Assembly (NCBI GenBank): GCA_947372795.1
Contig: CANBVC010000004.1
Span: 1 to 35,189, forward strand
Source of the DNA: Beijerinckiaceae bacterium
Lineage (GTDB): Bacteria; Pseudomonadota; Alphaproteobacteria; Rhizobiales; Beijerinckiaceae
Length of the DNA: 35,189 nucleotides
Direction of reading: 5' to 3'
This document shows positions 8,280-16,280 of this stretch, piece after piece; positions within the stretch are counted from its first letter, which is position 1; each line of letters opens with the position of its first letter. The notes beneath the pieces were generated by a model. The model saw nothing but the letters and a program-made list of their open reading frames with translations. It did not search any database and was not told the origin of the DNA. The position numbers were made by a program, and so were the translations under genes.

Positions 8280-8864
8280 ATGGAGCTTCCGCGCCGGTTT
8301 CAGGTCGAGCCGCCGCGGCGCGTGCTCGTGGTCGGCAATCGCGGCTCTGGACGGGGCCGTATCGCAAAGCTCATATCGCAGCGATTCTCGCTCCCCCTGA
8401 TCGATATCGAACAGGAGCGGAGCGCTTTTGAGGGCGCGGCTGATCTTTCAGTCTGGCGCAACCGAATGCGCAGCATAGCCGAAGGCCCGGATTGGGTGAT
8501 GACCGGCAACGACGTCTCCACCTTCGATCTGCGCGTTTCCCGGGCCGACTGGTTCATCTGGGTCGATCTGCCCGTCACGGCCTGCGCCCTGGCGGTCGTT
8601 CGCCGGGCCATAAGGTCGCCGGTCAATGGCAAGTCTAACCTGAGCCTCGTGCAACGCCTGAGCCTGCCGCGCTTTCGGGATATCCTCAATTTTTCAAGTG
8701 AGGTGGCGCCGCGCATCATGGGCACGATCGAGCGGGAGCGGCGCAACCGCACGATTTTCATCCTGCGCACCCGCTATGAAATCGCGCAGTTTCTCGCCCG
8801 ATTGCCTGATGCGGGCGGCTTTGGCGATCATCTTGCCAAGGGGGGCGACAAACCGTCCTCCTGA
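8280..8864 (+). CDS. P-loop NTPase-like protein with degenerate Walker A motif
   Basis: A 194-residue protein resembling the small adenylate-kinase-like 'topology modulation'/FlaR group of P-loop proteins. The N-terminal strand and loop VLVVGNRGSGRGRIAK (about 15-30) sits where Walker A belongs, but the lysine is Arg (R25) and the following Ser/Thr is Gly (G26), so normal phosphate binding is doubtful. The rest keeps kinase-like features: LPLIDIEQ (strand 2), DWVMTGND, FIWVDLPVTACALAVVRR (strand plus helix) and an Arg-rich region (RERRNRTIF). GAGGGG precedes ATG 8280. It lies 15 bases after lipA and before the START-domain gene, suggesting one transcript. Function is not assignable. Confidence 0.75.
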   Translation: MELPRRFQVEPPRRVLVVGNRGSGRGRIAKLISQRFSLPLIDIEQERSAFEGAADLSVWRNRMRSIAEGPDWVMTGNDVSTFDLRVSRADWFIWVDLPVTACALAVVRRAIRSPVNGKSNLSLVQRLSLPRFRDILNFSSEVAPRIMGTIERERRNRTIFILRTRYEIAQFLARLPDAGGFGDHLAKGGDKPSS

Positions 8865-8940
8865 ATTTTTGCGGGCAGGGGCGCATAGTGTATGGGCGCT
8901 TGCCCGTGCTATGAGGGCGCAGCTCAGGTTCAGGAACCCC

Positions 8941-9447
8941 ATGCCGTCCTTTCGCACGACCCGCCGTGTGCGCCATTCCGCCACTGATATGTTCGACCTC
9001 GTCGCCGACGTGGACGCCTATCCGAAGTTTTTGCCGCTTTGCCAGGGCATGCGGGTGCGTCGCCGCATTACGAATGACCAGGGTCTGGAAGTGATCCTTG
9101 CGGAAATGGAAGTGGGCTATCGCGCCATCCGCGAAACCTTCACAAGTCGCGTGACGCTTGATCGCGCCAACCTCTCGATTCTCGTCGAATATGTCGAGGG
9201 ACCGTTCCAGCAGCTCGAAAATCGTTGGACATTCCGCGATGACGCCAAGGGCGCGCCCGCCTGCAATGTCGAGTTCTTCATCGATTACGCCTTCCGCAGC
9301 CGCACCCTTGGCCTGCTGATGGGATCGATGTTCGACACCGCCTTCCGCAAGTTTTCGGAGGCGTTCGAGAAGCGCGCCGATTATGTCTATGGCCGAGCCA
9401 GGATAGCCGCGGCGCCACCCGATCCTGCGCCCGCCAACGAGCCCTGA
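8941..9447 (+). CDS. START/coenzyme Q10-binding family protein (RatA/Coq10-like)
   Basis: A 168-residue protein of the polyketide cyclase/START superfamily, Coq10/RatA branch. MPSFRTTRRVRHSATDMFDLVADVDAYPKFLPLC is the characteristic N terminus, and the central part (YVEGPFQQLENRWTFR) matches the family's hydrophobic-cavity strands. Coq10 proteins bind ubiquinone and support respiration; the E. coli relative RatA is described as a ribosome-associated toxin. The lipA-linked form in alphaproteobacteria is generally annotated as a ubiquinone-binding protein. ATG 8941 follows CAGGAA by five bases; an upstream frame from 8698 runs through the previous gene and is rejected. A short Ala/Pro tail ends the protein. 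Confidence 0.88.
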   Translation: MPSFRTTRRVRHSATDMFDLVADVDAYPKFLPLCQGMRVRRRITNDQGLEVILAEMEVGYRAIRETFTSRVTLDRANLSILVEYVEGPFQQLENRWTFRDDAKGAPACNVEFFIDYAFRSRTLGLLMGSMFDTAFRKFSEAFEKRADYVYGRARIAAAPPDPAPANEP

Positions 9448-9507
9448 GCAGAAGTCTGGGCAGAGGTCTGGACTTGACGGTAAAGCGCCTTGGAAGCAGC
9501 CTTCCAA
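9448..9507 (+). promoter_or_regulatory. Candidate control region of the gentisate dioxygenase gene
   Basis: Three elements lie in the 93 bases before the gene. Two adjacent 12-mers, GCAGAAGTCTGG (9448-9459) and GCAGAGGTCTGG (9460-9471), differ at one base. A -35-like TTGACG follows at 9474-9479. A perfect dyad, TTGGAAG-CAGC-CTTCCAA (9490-9507), covers the place where the -10 hexamer would be, as an operator would. No good -10 match is visible, so an activator-dependent promoter is likely if this is the promoter. Confidence 0.45.
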
Positions 9508-9540
9508 ACGAATGATTTAATGATCGAGGAGACCATCTGA

Positions 9541-10569
9541 ATGTCGAACGCCGCCACCCAGACGCCCGAACTTGCGGACTTCTCGAAGGACATTCGCTCG
9601 CTCGGCCTCAATCCCCTCTGGGAGCGCACGGTTTCTCAGAACCCAGGTTCGCCCTGTCTTCCAACCCATTGGAAATGGGACGATTTGAAGCCACAGCTCC
9701 TGCGGGCTTGCGAGCTGATCGGCACCAAGGATGCCGAGCGTCGCGTGTTGATGCTCGAAAATCCGCAAATGCCGGGATCAAGCTTCATCGCCAACACATT
9801 GTTCACCGGCCTGCAGATCATCCAGCCCGGCGAAGTCGCTTCCGCCCATCGCCACACCCCGAACGCCCTGCGCTTCGTTGTCGAAGGCAAGGGGGCCTAT
9901 ACGGCTGTGAATGGCGAGCGCGTCATGATCAACCCCGGCGATTTCATCGTGACGCCCAATTGGGCCTGGCACGATCACGGAAACATCGGCGAGGAGGCCG
10001 TCGTGTGGATGGACGGTCTTGATTCCGCCTTCACTAAATTCTTCGGGGCCACCTTCCGCGAGGAATATCCGACGGAAACCCAGCCGCTCTATCACACCGA
10101 GGGCGATTCCGCCGCCGCATTCGGGTCCGCCCTTCTGCCGGTCGATTACAAGGACGACGCCTCCGGCTCGCCGCTCCTGAAATATCCCTATGCCCGTACG
10201 CTCGAGGCTTTGCATCATCTGCAAAAGACGCAGCCGCTGCATGCCTGCCATGGCGTGAAGTTGCGCTACGCCAATCCTGGCAACGGCAAATATCCTTTCC
10301 CGACCATGGCGGCCTTCATGCAGTTCCTGCCAAAGGGCTTTGCGGGCAAGACTTGGCGCACGACCGAGAACATCGTCTTCAACGTGTCCGAAGGATCGGG
10401 CGTAGCGATGATCGCCGGTCAGCGTTTCGCCTTCTCCCCGCACGACATTTTCGTCGCCCCGTCATGGTGCGACTTCGCTTTCGAGGCGAAAGAGGATTGT
10501 GTGATCTTCAGTTACTCCGACCGCGCCGCGCAGGAGTCTCTTGGCTTCTATCGCGAAGAGGCGCTGTAA
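9541..10569 (+). CDS. Gentisate 1,2-dioxygenase family ring-cleaving enzyme (double cupin)
   Basis: A 342-residue bicupin. Cupin 1 (about 90-165) carries the Fe(II) ligand pattern H103/H105 in SAHRHTPNALRF with a later histidine in NWAWHDHG (H144 or H146); cupin 2 (about 275-330) keeps the fold (VFNVSEGSGVAMIAGQRFAF) but lacks the histidine cluster, as in the family. Known members cleave gentisate to maleylpyruvate; salicylate and 1-hydroxy-2-naphthoate dioxygenases are close relatives, so the substrate is inferred. GAGGAG lies upstream of ATG 9541. No maleylpyruvate isomerase or hydrolase gene is present nearby, so the rest of the pathway must be elsewhere. It ends one base before the convergent cinA stop. 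Confidence 0.88.
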   Translation: MSNAATQTPELADFSKDIRSLGLNPLWERTVSQNPGSPCLPTHWKWDDLKPQLLRACELIGTKDAERRVLMLENPQMPGSSFIANTLFTGLQIIQPGEVASAHRHTPNALRFVVEGKGAYTAVNGERVMINPGDFIVTPNWAWHDHGNIGEEAVVWMDGLDSAFTKFFGATFREEYPTETQPLYHTEGDSAAAFGSALLPVDYKDDASGSPLLKYPYARTLEALHHLQKTQPLHACHGVKLRYANPGNGKYPFPTMAAFMQFLPKGFAGKTWRTTENIVFNVSEGSGVAMIAGQRFAFSPHDIFVAPSWCDFAFEAKEDCVIFSYSDRAAQESLGFYREEAL

Positions 10570-10570
10570 G

Positions 10571-11071
10571 TCAGGACAGCCGCGCCTCGAATAGATCGAG
10601 CGCGCAGAGTAGGGCGGCGCGGCGGACTTCGGTCCGCCCCAGATCGCCGAAGCGCCGCTCCAGCGCGAGGGTCTCGCCCCCGCGTCTGGCGCAGGCGAAA
10701 TGAACAAGCCCCACGGGCTTTTCCTCACTACCCCCGCCGGGCCCCGCTATGCCCGTGATGGCGACCGCCACATGGGCGCGCGAATGCGCCAGCGCGCCTT
10801 CCGCCATGGCCCGAGCGACAGGCTCGCTCACCGCGCCATAGGCCGCCAGAACCTCGTCCGGCACGCCCAGCATGTCTTGCTTAGCCGCGTTGGAATAGGT
10901 GACGAAGCCCCGGTCGACCACAGCCGAAGAGCCAGCGATTTCCGTCAGCAAAGCTGCGACCAGCCCGCCCGTGCAGGATTCCGCCGTGGCGATCATCTCG
11001 CCTCGCGCGGCATAGGCCTTGATAAGCGCGGCGGCGCGGTCAAGGAGGGCGGCTTCGAAGGGTGAGGGCAT
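10571..11071 (-). CDS. pncC: CinA C-terminal family nicotinamide-nucleotide amidohydrolase
   Basis: A 167-residue stand-alone CinA C-terminal domain (PncC type), which deamidates nicotinamide mononucleotide to nicotinate mononucleotide in pyridine nucleotide recycling. The active-site region TAESCTGGL and the later AITGIAGPGGG loop are family signatures. ATG 11071 (MPSPFEAALL) is chosen; a TTG six codons upstream would overlap the end of ispDF. It is downstream of ispDF on the same strand with 14 bases between them, so the two form an operon, as in many Hyphomicrobiales. The name cinA is also in use for this short form. Confidence 0.9.
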   Translation of the reverse strand: MPSPFEAALLDRAAALIKAYAARGEMIATAESCTGGLVAALLTEIAGSSAVVDRGFVTYSNAAKQDMLGVPDEVLAAYGAVSEPVARAMAEGALAHSRAHVAVAITGIAGPGGGSEEKPVGLVHFACARRGGETLALERRFGDLGRTEVRRAALLCALDLFEARLS

Positions 11072-11085
11072 GGTGTGTTCCAAGG

Positions 11086-12291
11086 TCAAGCAGGCAGCCG
11101 GACGGTCGCCAGCGCCATGGCGGCGACGCCTTCGCGGCGGCCGGTGAAGCCGAGTTGTTCTGATGTGGTGGCCTTCACCGCCACGCGGGAGACATCCACG
11201 CCCATGATCTGCGCCAGTTTCGCGCGGATGGCGTCGCGATGGGGCCCGACCTTCGGGGCCTCGCAGATCACGGTCCCGTCCACATGGGCGATCATGCCGC
11301 CGCGCTCACGGACCCTTTGCGCGGCATGGCGCAGGAAGATGTCGGATGGCGCGCCCTTCCACTGGGGGTCGGAGGGCGGGAAATGGGAGCCGATGTCGCC
11401 GTCCGCCAACGCGCCATAGATGGCGTCGGTGATGGCGTGCATGAGCACGTCCGCATCGGAATGACCCAGCAAGCCCTTGGTATGGGGAATAGAGACGCCG
11501 CCGAGCCAGATCTGGTCGCCCTCGGTGAAGGCGTGCACGTCGAAGCCCTGGCCGGTGCGGATATCCAGCAACTGGCCGAGCATCCGCGCCTCCGCCGCGG
11601 CGAAATCTTGCGGGTTCGTCACTTTCATATTCTCGGGATCTCCCTCGAAGACATGGACCGCGTGGCCCGCCCACTCGGCGACCGCGCCATCATCGGTCAA
11701 TTCGGCCTGTCCAGTGGAGGCCGCGAGCCGATGGGCGGTCGCGATGAGGTCGTAACTGAACGCCTGCGGCGTCTGCACAGCCCGCAGAAGCGCGCGCGGG
11801 GGCGTCGATTCGATGCGCCCTTCTTCGTTCACCTGCTTGATCGTGTCGGTGACGGCGAGGCCGGGTATGGCTGCGCCGCTCGCTTGCGCTGCCGTGATCG
11901 CCCGCGCCATCAACTGGGGGCTGACGAAGGGGCGTGCGCAATCATGAATCAGCACAATGTCAGGGGCCTCGCTCGCAAGCGCCTCAAGGCCTGCTCGCAC
12001 GCTCGCCTGACGCGTAGCGCCGCCCGCGACGGGCTCCCGAAGCGCCTGCCGGGCCGCAGGCTCCAGCAGGGCCACGGCGGCGTCATACAGCGCCTTGTCA
12101 TCGGGGTGGATCGTTACGAGAATGGGCGCCTGCGGGGCTCCTTTATGGAGCGCGCGCAAGGTGCGGGTAATGATCGGCTCGCCCGCAACGGCTCGATATT
12201 GCTTTGGAATACCCTCGCCCGCGCGCGAGCCCCGGCCGGCGGCGACCACAACTATGGCGAGGGAGGGCGTTAGCGTTGTGGCAGGGTTCAT
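11086..12291 (-). CDS. ispDF: Bifunctional IspD/IspF isoprenoid enzyme
   Basis: Catalyses two non-consecutive steps of the methylerythritol phosphate pathway: CTP transfer to methylerythritol phosphate (IspD) and cyclisation to methylerythritol cyclodiphosphate (IspF). The IspD half (about 8-235) has the CTP-binding [16 protein letters not shown] loop and HDCARPFV; the IspF half (about 243-401) has metal ligands D251/H253 in GQGFDVHAF and H285 after [10 protein letters not shown]. The 401-residue fusion is usual in alphaproteobacteria. ATG 12291 has only a weak ribosome site. Divergent from dusB across 129 bases and upstream of cinA. Confidence 0.96.
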   Translation of the reverse strand: MNPATTLTPSLAIVVVAAGRGSRAGEGIPKQYRAVAGEPIITRTLRALHKGAPQAPILVTIHPDDKALYDAAVALLEPAARQALREPVAGGATRQASVRAGLEALASEAPDIVLIHDCARPFVSPQLMARAITAAQASGAAIPGLAVTDTIKQVNEEGRIESTPPRALLRAVQTPQAFSYDLIATAHRLAASTGQAELTDDGAVAEWAGHAVHVFEGDPENMKVTNPQDFAAAEARMLGQLLDIRTGQGFDVHAFTEGDQIWLGGVSIPHTKGLLGHSDADVLMHAITDAIYGALADGDIGSHFPPSDPQWKGAPSDIFLRHAAQRVRERGGMIAHVDGTVICEAPKVGPHRDAIRAKLAQIMGVDVSRVAVKATTSEQLGFTGRREGVAAMALATVRLPA

Positions 12292-12386
12292 GCAGGCGGA
12301 ACTTTCAGCTTCGCTTCACCAACTCGGCAATGCCTGATTGTGTCGCCGGTTTCGCGCCCTTCGTCAAACTTGGCGCCCATAGCTTA

Positions 12387-12414
12387 TTGCGCAGTGCACA
12401 AAATTGACTATAGT
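12387..12414 (+). promoter_or_regulatory. Candidate dusB promoter, placing the start of transcription at the ATG
   Basis: TTGCGC (12387-12392) and TATAGT (12409-12414), with a 16-base spacer, form a reasonable housekeeping promoter. Transcription would begin at about 12420-12422, at the dusB ATG 12421, and no ribosome binding site is visible before that ATG. The mRNA would therefore be leaderless or nearly so. Confidence 0.5.
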
Positions 12415-12420
12415 GTAGGC

Positions 12421-13443
12421 ATGTTGCTCGATGCTGAAGATTTAGGCAAATCGCTGCGCATCGGGACTATTGAATTGCCCGGATGCGCGGTCCTCGCACC
12501 TATGTCGGGCGTTACAGATGTCGCCATGCGCCGCATCAGCGCGCAATTTGGCGCCTCTCTTGTTGTGACCGAAATGGTGGCCTGCGACGATTATGTGCGC
12601 GGTGAAGAGGAGAGCCGCGTTCGCGCCGAGGGCGCCGGGCTCGACCTCCATGTGGTGCAGATCGCCGGTTGCGATCCCTATTGGATGGGCGAGGCCGCGC
12701 GGCTGGCGGAGGCCTCGGGCGCAGCGATCATCGATATCAACATGGGCTGCCCCGCCAAACGTGTGACAGGCGGCTACGCGGGCTCGGCCCTTATGCGCGA
12801 CCCCGATCTCGCCCTGCGGCTGATCGATGCGACGGTCAATGCTGTGTCGATTCCCGTCACCCTCAAGACAAGGCTCGGCTGGGACGAGCATAGCTTCAAC
12901 GCTCCCGATTTGGCGCGCCGCGCGGAACAGGCGGGCGTGCAGCTCGTGACCATCCATGGCCGCACCCGCTGCCAATTTTACAAGGGCGTCGCCGATTGGG
13001 TCGCTATCCGGGCCGTTGTGGACGCGGTATCGGTTCCGGTGCTGGCCAACGGCGATTGCGGCTCTCTCGCCGACGCAAAGGCCATGATGGCTGCCTCTGG
13101 CGCGCAGGGGGTCATGATCGGCCGTGCCGCGCTCGGCAGGCCCTGGCTCGTGGGCGAGATCGCTGCGGGCCTTGCGGGGGCTTCGTTCGAGGCGCCCTCA
13201 AAGGATGCGCGCGCCGAGGCGGCCCTTGAACATTACGACGGCCTCCTGCGCCTCTTCGGCGAGCGGGCGGGGTTGCGCCATGCGCGCAAGCATCTCGCCG
13301 CCTATGCGGACCATGCGCGCCCTAAAGGTGGACCCGGCGCAGCGGGCGACCGTTTGCGCCTTGTTACGAGTGAAGACGTTCATGAGGTGCGCCGCCTGAT
13401 CGCGCAGCTCTTTGGAGATCTCCCAGACGCGGAGGCTGCCTGA
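12421..13443 (+). CDS. dusB: tRNA-dihydrouridine synthase DusB
   Basis: FMN enzyme that reduces uridines in the tRNA D-loop with NADPH. The 340-residue protein has the N-terminal LAPMSGVTD motif (FMN site), the active-site cysteine C110 in [19 protein letters not shown], the [11 protein letters not shown] loop, and the phosphate-binding [13 protein letters not shown] near the end of the barrel. ATG 12421 is chosen because it gives the family N terminus; the frame is open to 12340 but without homology-like residues. This is the NifR3-type gene that precedes ntrB in alphaproteobacteria. Its stop at 13441-13443 is one base before the ntrB start, so it is very likely co-transcribed with ntrBC. 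Confidence 0.94.
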   Translation: MLLDAEDLGKSLRIGTIELPGCAVLAPMSGVTDVAMRRISAQFGASLVVTEMVACDDYVRGEEESRVRAEGAGLDLHVVQIAGCDPYWMGEAARLAEASGAAIIDINMGCPAKRVTGGYAGSALMRDPDLALRLIDATVNAVSIPVTLKTRLGWDEHSFNAPDLARRAEQAGVQLVTIHGRTRCQFYKGVADWVAIRAVVDAVSVPVLANGDCGSLADAKAMMAASGAQGVMIGRAALGRPWLVGEIAAGLAGASFEAPSKDARAEAALEHYDGLLRLFGERAGLRHARKHLAAYADHARPKGGPGAAGDRLRLVTSEDVHEVRRLIAQLFGDLPDAEAA

Positions 13444-13444
13444 C

Positions 13445-14572
13445 ATGGTGATGCTGACTTCAAAATCAAAATTCGGGGTTGATCCGGGGGAACTGCTCAA
13501 CGCGCTTCCTTACCCCATCCTCACCATCAGCCCCGAGGGCAGGGTGGCGGACGCCAATAGCGCCTCCGAGGGCTTTTTTGAAATGAGCCGCGCGATGTTG
13601 AAGCGCCGCCGGCTCAACGAGATCCTGCCCTTCGGGTCGCCACTGATGGGGCTCGTTGACTACGTTCGCACACGCGGCGTCACTGTGAACGAGTACAGGG
13701 TCGATCTTGGCACGCCAAAGATCGGGCTGGAGCGTGTGGTCGACATTCACGCATGCCCGACCCCGGGCGATGCCGAAGGTGTCATCATAATGCTTCAAGA
13801 ACGTACAATTGCCGATAAAATGGACAGGCAATTGACGCATCGAGGGGCAGCCCGTTCGGTCTCGGCCATGGCCTCGATGCTCGCCCATGAGATCAAGAAC
13901 CCCCTTTCGGGCATTCGCGGCGCCGCGCAATTGCTGGAGATGTCGGTGCCCGACGAGGACCGCTCGCTGACGCGCCTCATTTGCGACGAAACGGACCGGA
14001 TCGTGAAGCTGGTCGACCGTATGGAGGTCTTCTCAGACGAGCGGCCTGTGGAGCGCGAACAGGTCAATATCCACGCGGTTCTGGACCATGTGAAGCGGGT
14101 CGCTCAGGCAGGTTTCGCCCGCCATCTGCGTTTCCTGGAAATCTATGATCCCTCTTTGCCGCCGGTCTGGGCCAATCGCGATCAGCTCATTCAGGTGTTT
14201 CTGAACCTTGTGAAAAATGCCGCCGAAGCCATCGGTGAGGACGCCATTGAGGGCGAAATCGAACTGACGACCGCCTTCAAGCCCGGCGTGCGGCTAAAAA
14301 CCACGGCTTCCGCCTCGCCTGTCAGCCTGCCGCTCGAATTTTGCGTGCGTGACAACGGGCCGGGCGTGTCTCCGAACATCGCCGAAAACCTCTTTGACCC
14401 CTTCGTGACGAACAAGGCGTCGGGAACTGGCCTTGGTCTTGCACTTGTAGCCAAGATTATAGGCGACCATGGCGGCATCATCGAATGCGAGTCTCATCCA
14501 CGGCGGACGACCTTCCGGGTCTTGATGCCGATGTATTCGCAGATGGATGGCCGGGCGGGCGCCGCCGAGTGA
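13445..14572 (+). CDS. ntrB: Nitrogen sensor histidine kinase NtrB (NRII)
   Basis: Cytosolic sensor that, with PII proteins, phosphorylates NtrC under nitrogen limitation. The 375-residue protein has an N-terminal PAS domain (about 13-120), the H box [13 protein letters not shown] with H148, the N box (LVKNAAEAI), and the ATPase G1 (DNGPGV), F (LFDPFVT) and G2 (GTGLGLALV) motifs. No membrane segment, as expected. ATG 13445 is one base after the dusB stop; ATG 13451 is an alternative. The gene precedes ntrC by about 48 bases, giving the operon dusB-ntrB-ntrC. Confidence 0.96.
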   Translation: MVMLTSKSKFGVDPGELLNALPYPILTISPEGRVADANSASEGFFEMSRAMLKRRRLNEILPFGSPLMGLVDYVRTRGVTVNEYRVDLGTPKIGLERVVDIHACPTPGDAEGVIIMLQERTIADKMDRQLTHRGAARSVSAMASMLAHEIKNPLSGIRGAAQLLEMSVPDEDRSLTRLICDETDRIVKLVDRMEVFSDERPVEREQVNIHAVLDHVKRVAQAGFARHLRFLEIYDPSLPPVWANRDQLIQVFLNLVKNAAEAIGEDAIEGEIELTTAFKPGVRLKTTASASPVSLPLEFCVRDNGPGVSPNIAENLFDPFVTNKASGTGLGLALVAKIIGDHGGIIECESHPRRTTFRVLMPMYSQMDGRAGAAE

Positions 14573-14620
14573 GTTTACGTGCGTGATCTTGCTCCCAGCT
14601 GAATTCAGGAGATGAGCCGA

Positions 14621-16108
14621 ATGGCGACTGGAAACATCCTCGTTGCCGATGACGATGCAGCTATCCGCACGGTCATTAGTCAGGCTCTGGCGCGGGCCGG
14701 CTATGATGTGCGCGTCACTGGCGCGGCTGGAACTCTGTGGCGTTGGGTTCAAGCGGGGGAGGGCGATCTCGTCATTACCGACGTCGTGATGCCCGATGAG
14801 AACGCCTTCGAGCTGCTGCCCCGCATCAAGAAGATCCGCCCAGATCTTCCTATCATCGTCATGAGCGCGCAAAACACCTTCATGACCGCCATCAAGGCGT
14901 CGGAAGGCGGCGCCTATGATTATCTGCCAAAGCCCTTTGACCTGAAGGAGCTGCTCGCCATAGTCGGGCGCGCGCTTGCCGAGCCGCGCAGTCGTCCCAC
15001 GCGGGAGGTTGTGGAGGAGCTTGAGGGGATGCCGCTGGTGGGGCGCTCGCCCGCCATGCAGGAAATTTACCGCACGCTCGCGCGCCTCATGCAGACCGAC
15101 CTCACCGTGATGATCACGGGCGAATCCGGCACAGGCAAGGAGTTAGTGGCGCGCGCGCTGCATGACTATGGCAAGCGGGCCAAGGGTCCCTTCGTCGCGA
15201 TCAACATGGCCGCTATCCCCCGCGACCTCATCGAAAGCGAGCTCTTCGGCCATGAGAAGGGCGCCTTCACCGGCGCCAACGCCCGCTCGGCGGGTCGCTT
15301 CGAACAGGCTGAAGGCGGCACTCTGTTTCTCGATGAAATCGGCGATATGCCCATGGAGGCGCAGACGCGCCTTCTGCGCGTCCTTCAGCAGGGCGAATAC
15401 ACGACCGTTGGCGGGCGTAGCCATATCAAGACCAATGTTCGGATCGTGGCGGCGACCAACAAGGATCTGCGCATCCTTATTCAGCAAGGTCTGTTCCGCG
15501 AGGATCTGTTCTTTCGTCTGAACGTGGTGCCGCTGCGCCTCCCGCCTTTGCGTGAACGCTCGGAAGATGTGCCTGATCTGGTTCGTCATTTCTTCAAGGT
15601 AGCGGCTGCGGAAGGCTTGCCCCTGAAGCATATGGAAGGCGCGGCCCTTGATCGCATGAAGCGCTATCGGTGGCCGGGCAACATTCGCGAGCTGGAAAAC
15701 CTGATCCGCCGCCTCGCTGCGCTCTATCCGCAGGAAACGATTTCCGATCAGCTGATCGAGTTGGAGCTGGGCGCCGACGCGCCGCTACTCTCTGGCGTGC
15801 GCGCGCCCACCAATGGCGCGACGCCGGCCGCTCCCCCGGTCGCAGAAACAAGCTCGGAAGATTCCAGCCTGTCGCTGTCAGTCGAGCATCACCTCAACTC
15901 TCTTTTCAAGGAGTTCGGCGATCAGCTGCCGCCTCCCGGGCTCTACCACCGTGTCCTAAGAGAGATCGAATATCCTTTGATTTCAGCTGCTTTAGCTGCA
16001 ACGCGGGGAAATCAGATCAAGGCGGCGGAGTTGCTTGGGCTCAATCGAAACACGTTGCGCAAGAAGGTGCGCGACCTTGATGTCCGGTTGATGCGCACGC
16101 CCCGGTAA
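14621..16108 (+). CDS. ntrC: Sigma-54-dependent response regulator NtrC (NRI)
   Basis: Activator of sigma-54 promoters in nitrogen control. The 495-residue protein has a receiver domain (1-120, acidic pocket D10-D12, phosphorylated D54), the AAA+ domain (about 140-380) with Walker A GESGTGKE, the sigma-54-contacting loop EKGAFTGAN, Walker [11 protein letters not shown], and a Fis-type helix-turn-helix at the C terminus ([21 protein letters not shown]). ATG 14612 touches the AGGAG at 14607-14611, so ATG 14621, nine bases further on, is the better start. It is the cognate partner of NtrB and the natural candidate activator for the sigma-54 sites reported at hfq and the formamidase gene. Confidence 0.97.
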   Translation: MATGNILVADDDAAIRTVISQALARAGYDVRVTGAAGTLWRWVQAGEGDLVITDVVMPDENAFELLPRIKKIRPDLPIIVMSAQNTFMTAIKASEGGAYDYLPKPFDLKELLAIVGRALAEPRSRPTREVVEELEGMPLVGRSPAMQEIYRTLARLMQTDLTVMITGESGTGKELVARALHDYGKRAKGPFVAINMAAIPRDLIESELFGHEKGAFTGANARSAGRFEQAEGGTLFLDEIGDMPMEAQTRLLRVLQQGEYTTVGGRSHIKTNVRIVAATNKDLRILIQQGLFREDLFFRLNVVPLRLPPLRERSEDVPDLVRHFFKVAAAEGLPLKHMEGAALDRMKRYRWPGNIRELENLIRRLAALYPQETISDQLIELELGADAPLLSGVRAPTNGATPAAPPVAETSSEDSSLSLSVEHHLNSLFKEFGDQLPPPGLYHRVLREIEYPLISAALAATRGNQIKAAELLGLNRNTLRKKVRDLDVRLMRTPR

Positions 16109-16121
16109 TGGATCCCGGTTG

Positions 16122-16136
16122 AAAAGGGCGCCTTTT
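16122..16136 (+). terminator. Short hairpin after ntrC
   Basis: AAAAGG-GCG-CCTTTT (16122-16136) is a 6-base stem with a 3-base loop, running on into another T. It begins 14 bases after the ntrC stop and could be a weak terminator separating ntrBC from ntrYX. Confidence 0.35.
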
Positions 16137-16175
16137 TCCAATTTATGGGCGCGCCTTCTCAAAAATGTCGTAATC

Positions 16176-16222
16176 TGGCAACACCGTTGTATCTTGGTCA
16201 CGCTTAACGCGACCAGATATGA
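16176..16222 (+). promoter_or_regulatory. Candidate ntrY control region with NtrX-like dyad
   Basis: TGGCAACACCGTTGTA (16176-16191) contains the dyad CAAC-ACC-GTTG, which is also CAA-N5-TTG, the type of site ascribed to NtrX in other alphaproteobacteria (from memory). It also resembles a sigma-54 promoter, but the -12 GC is GT. A housekeeping-like promoter, TTGGTC (16194-16199), 17 bases, ATATGA (16217-16222), lies just downstream and is flanked by a TGGTC-N11-GACCA dyad (16195-16215). A small stem, CCACGG/CCGTGG (16233-16252), sits in the leader before ATG 16281. Confidence 0.4.
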
Positions 16223-16280
16223 AGGTCGCCTCCCACGGGCATCGTTCCGTGGAGCGTGCACCTCCGTGTAGCCAGGACCT

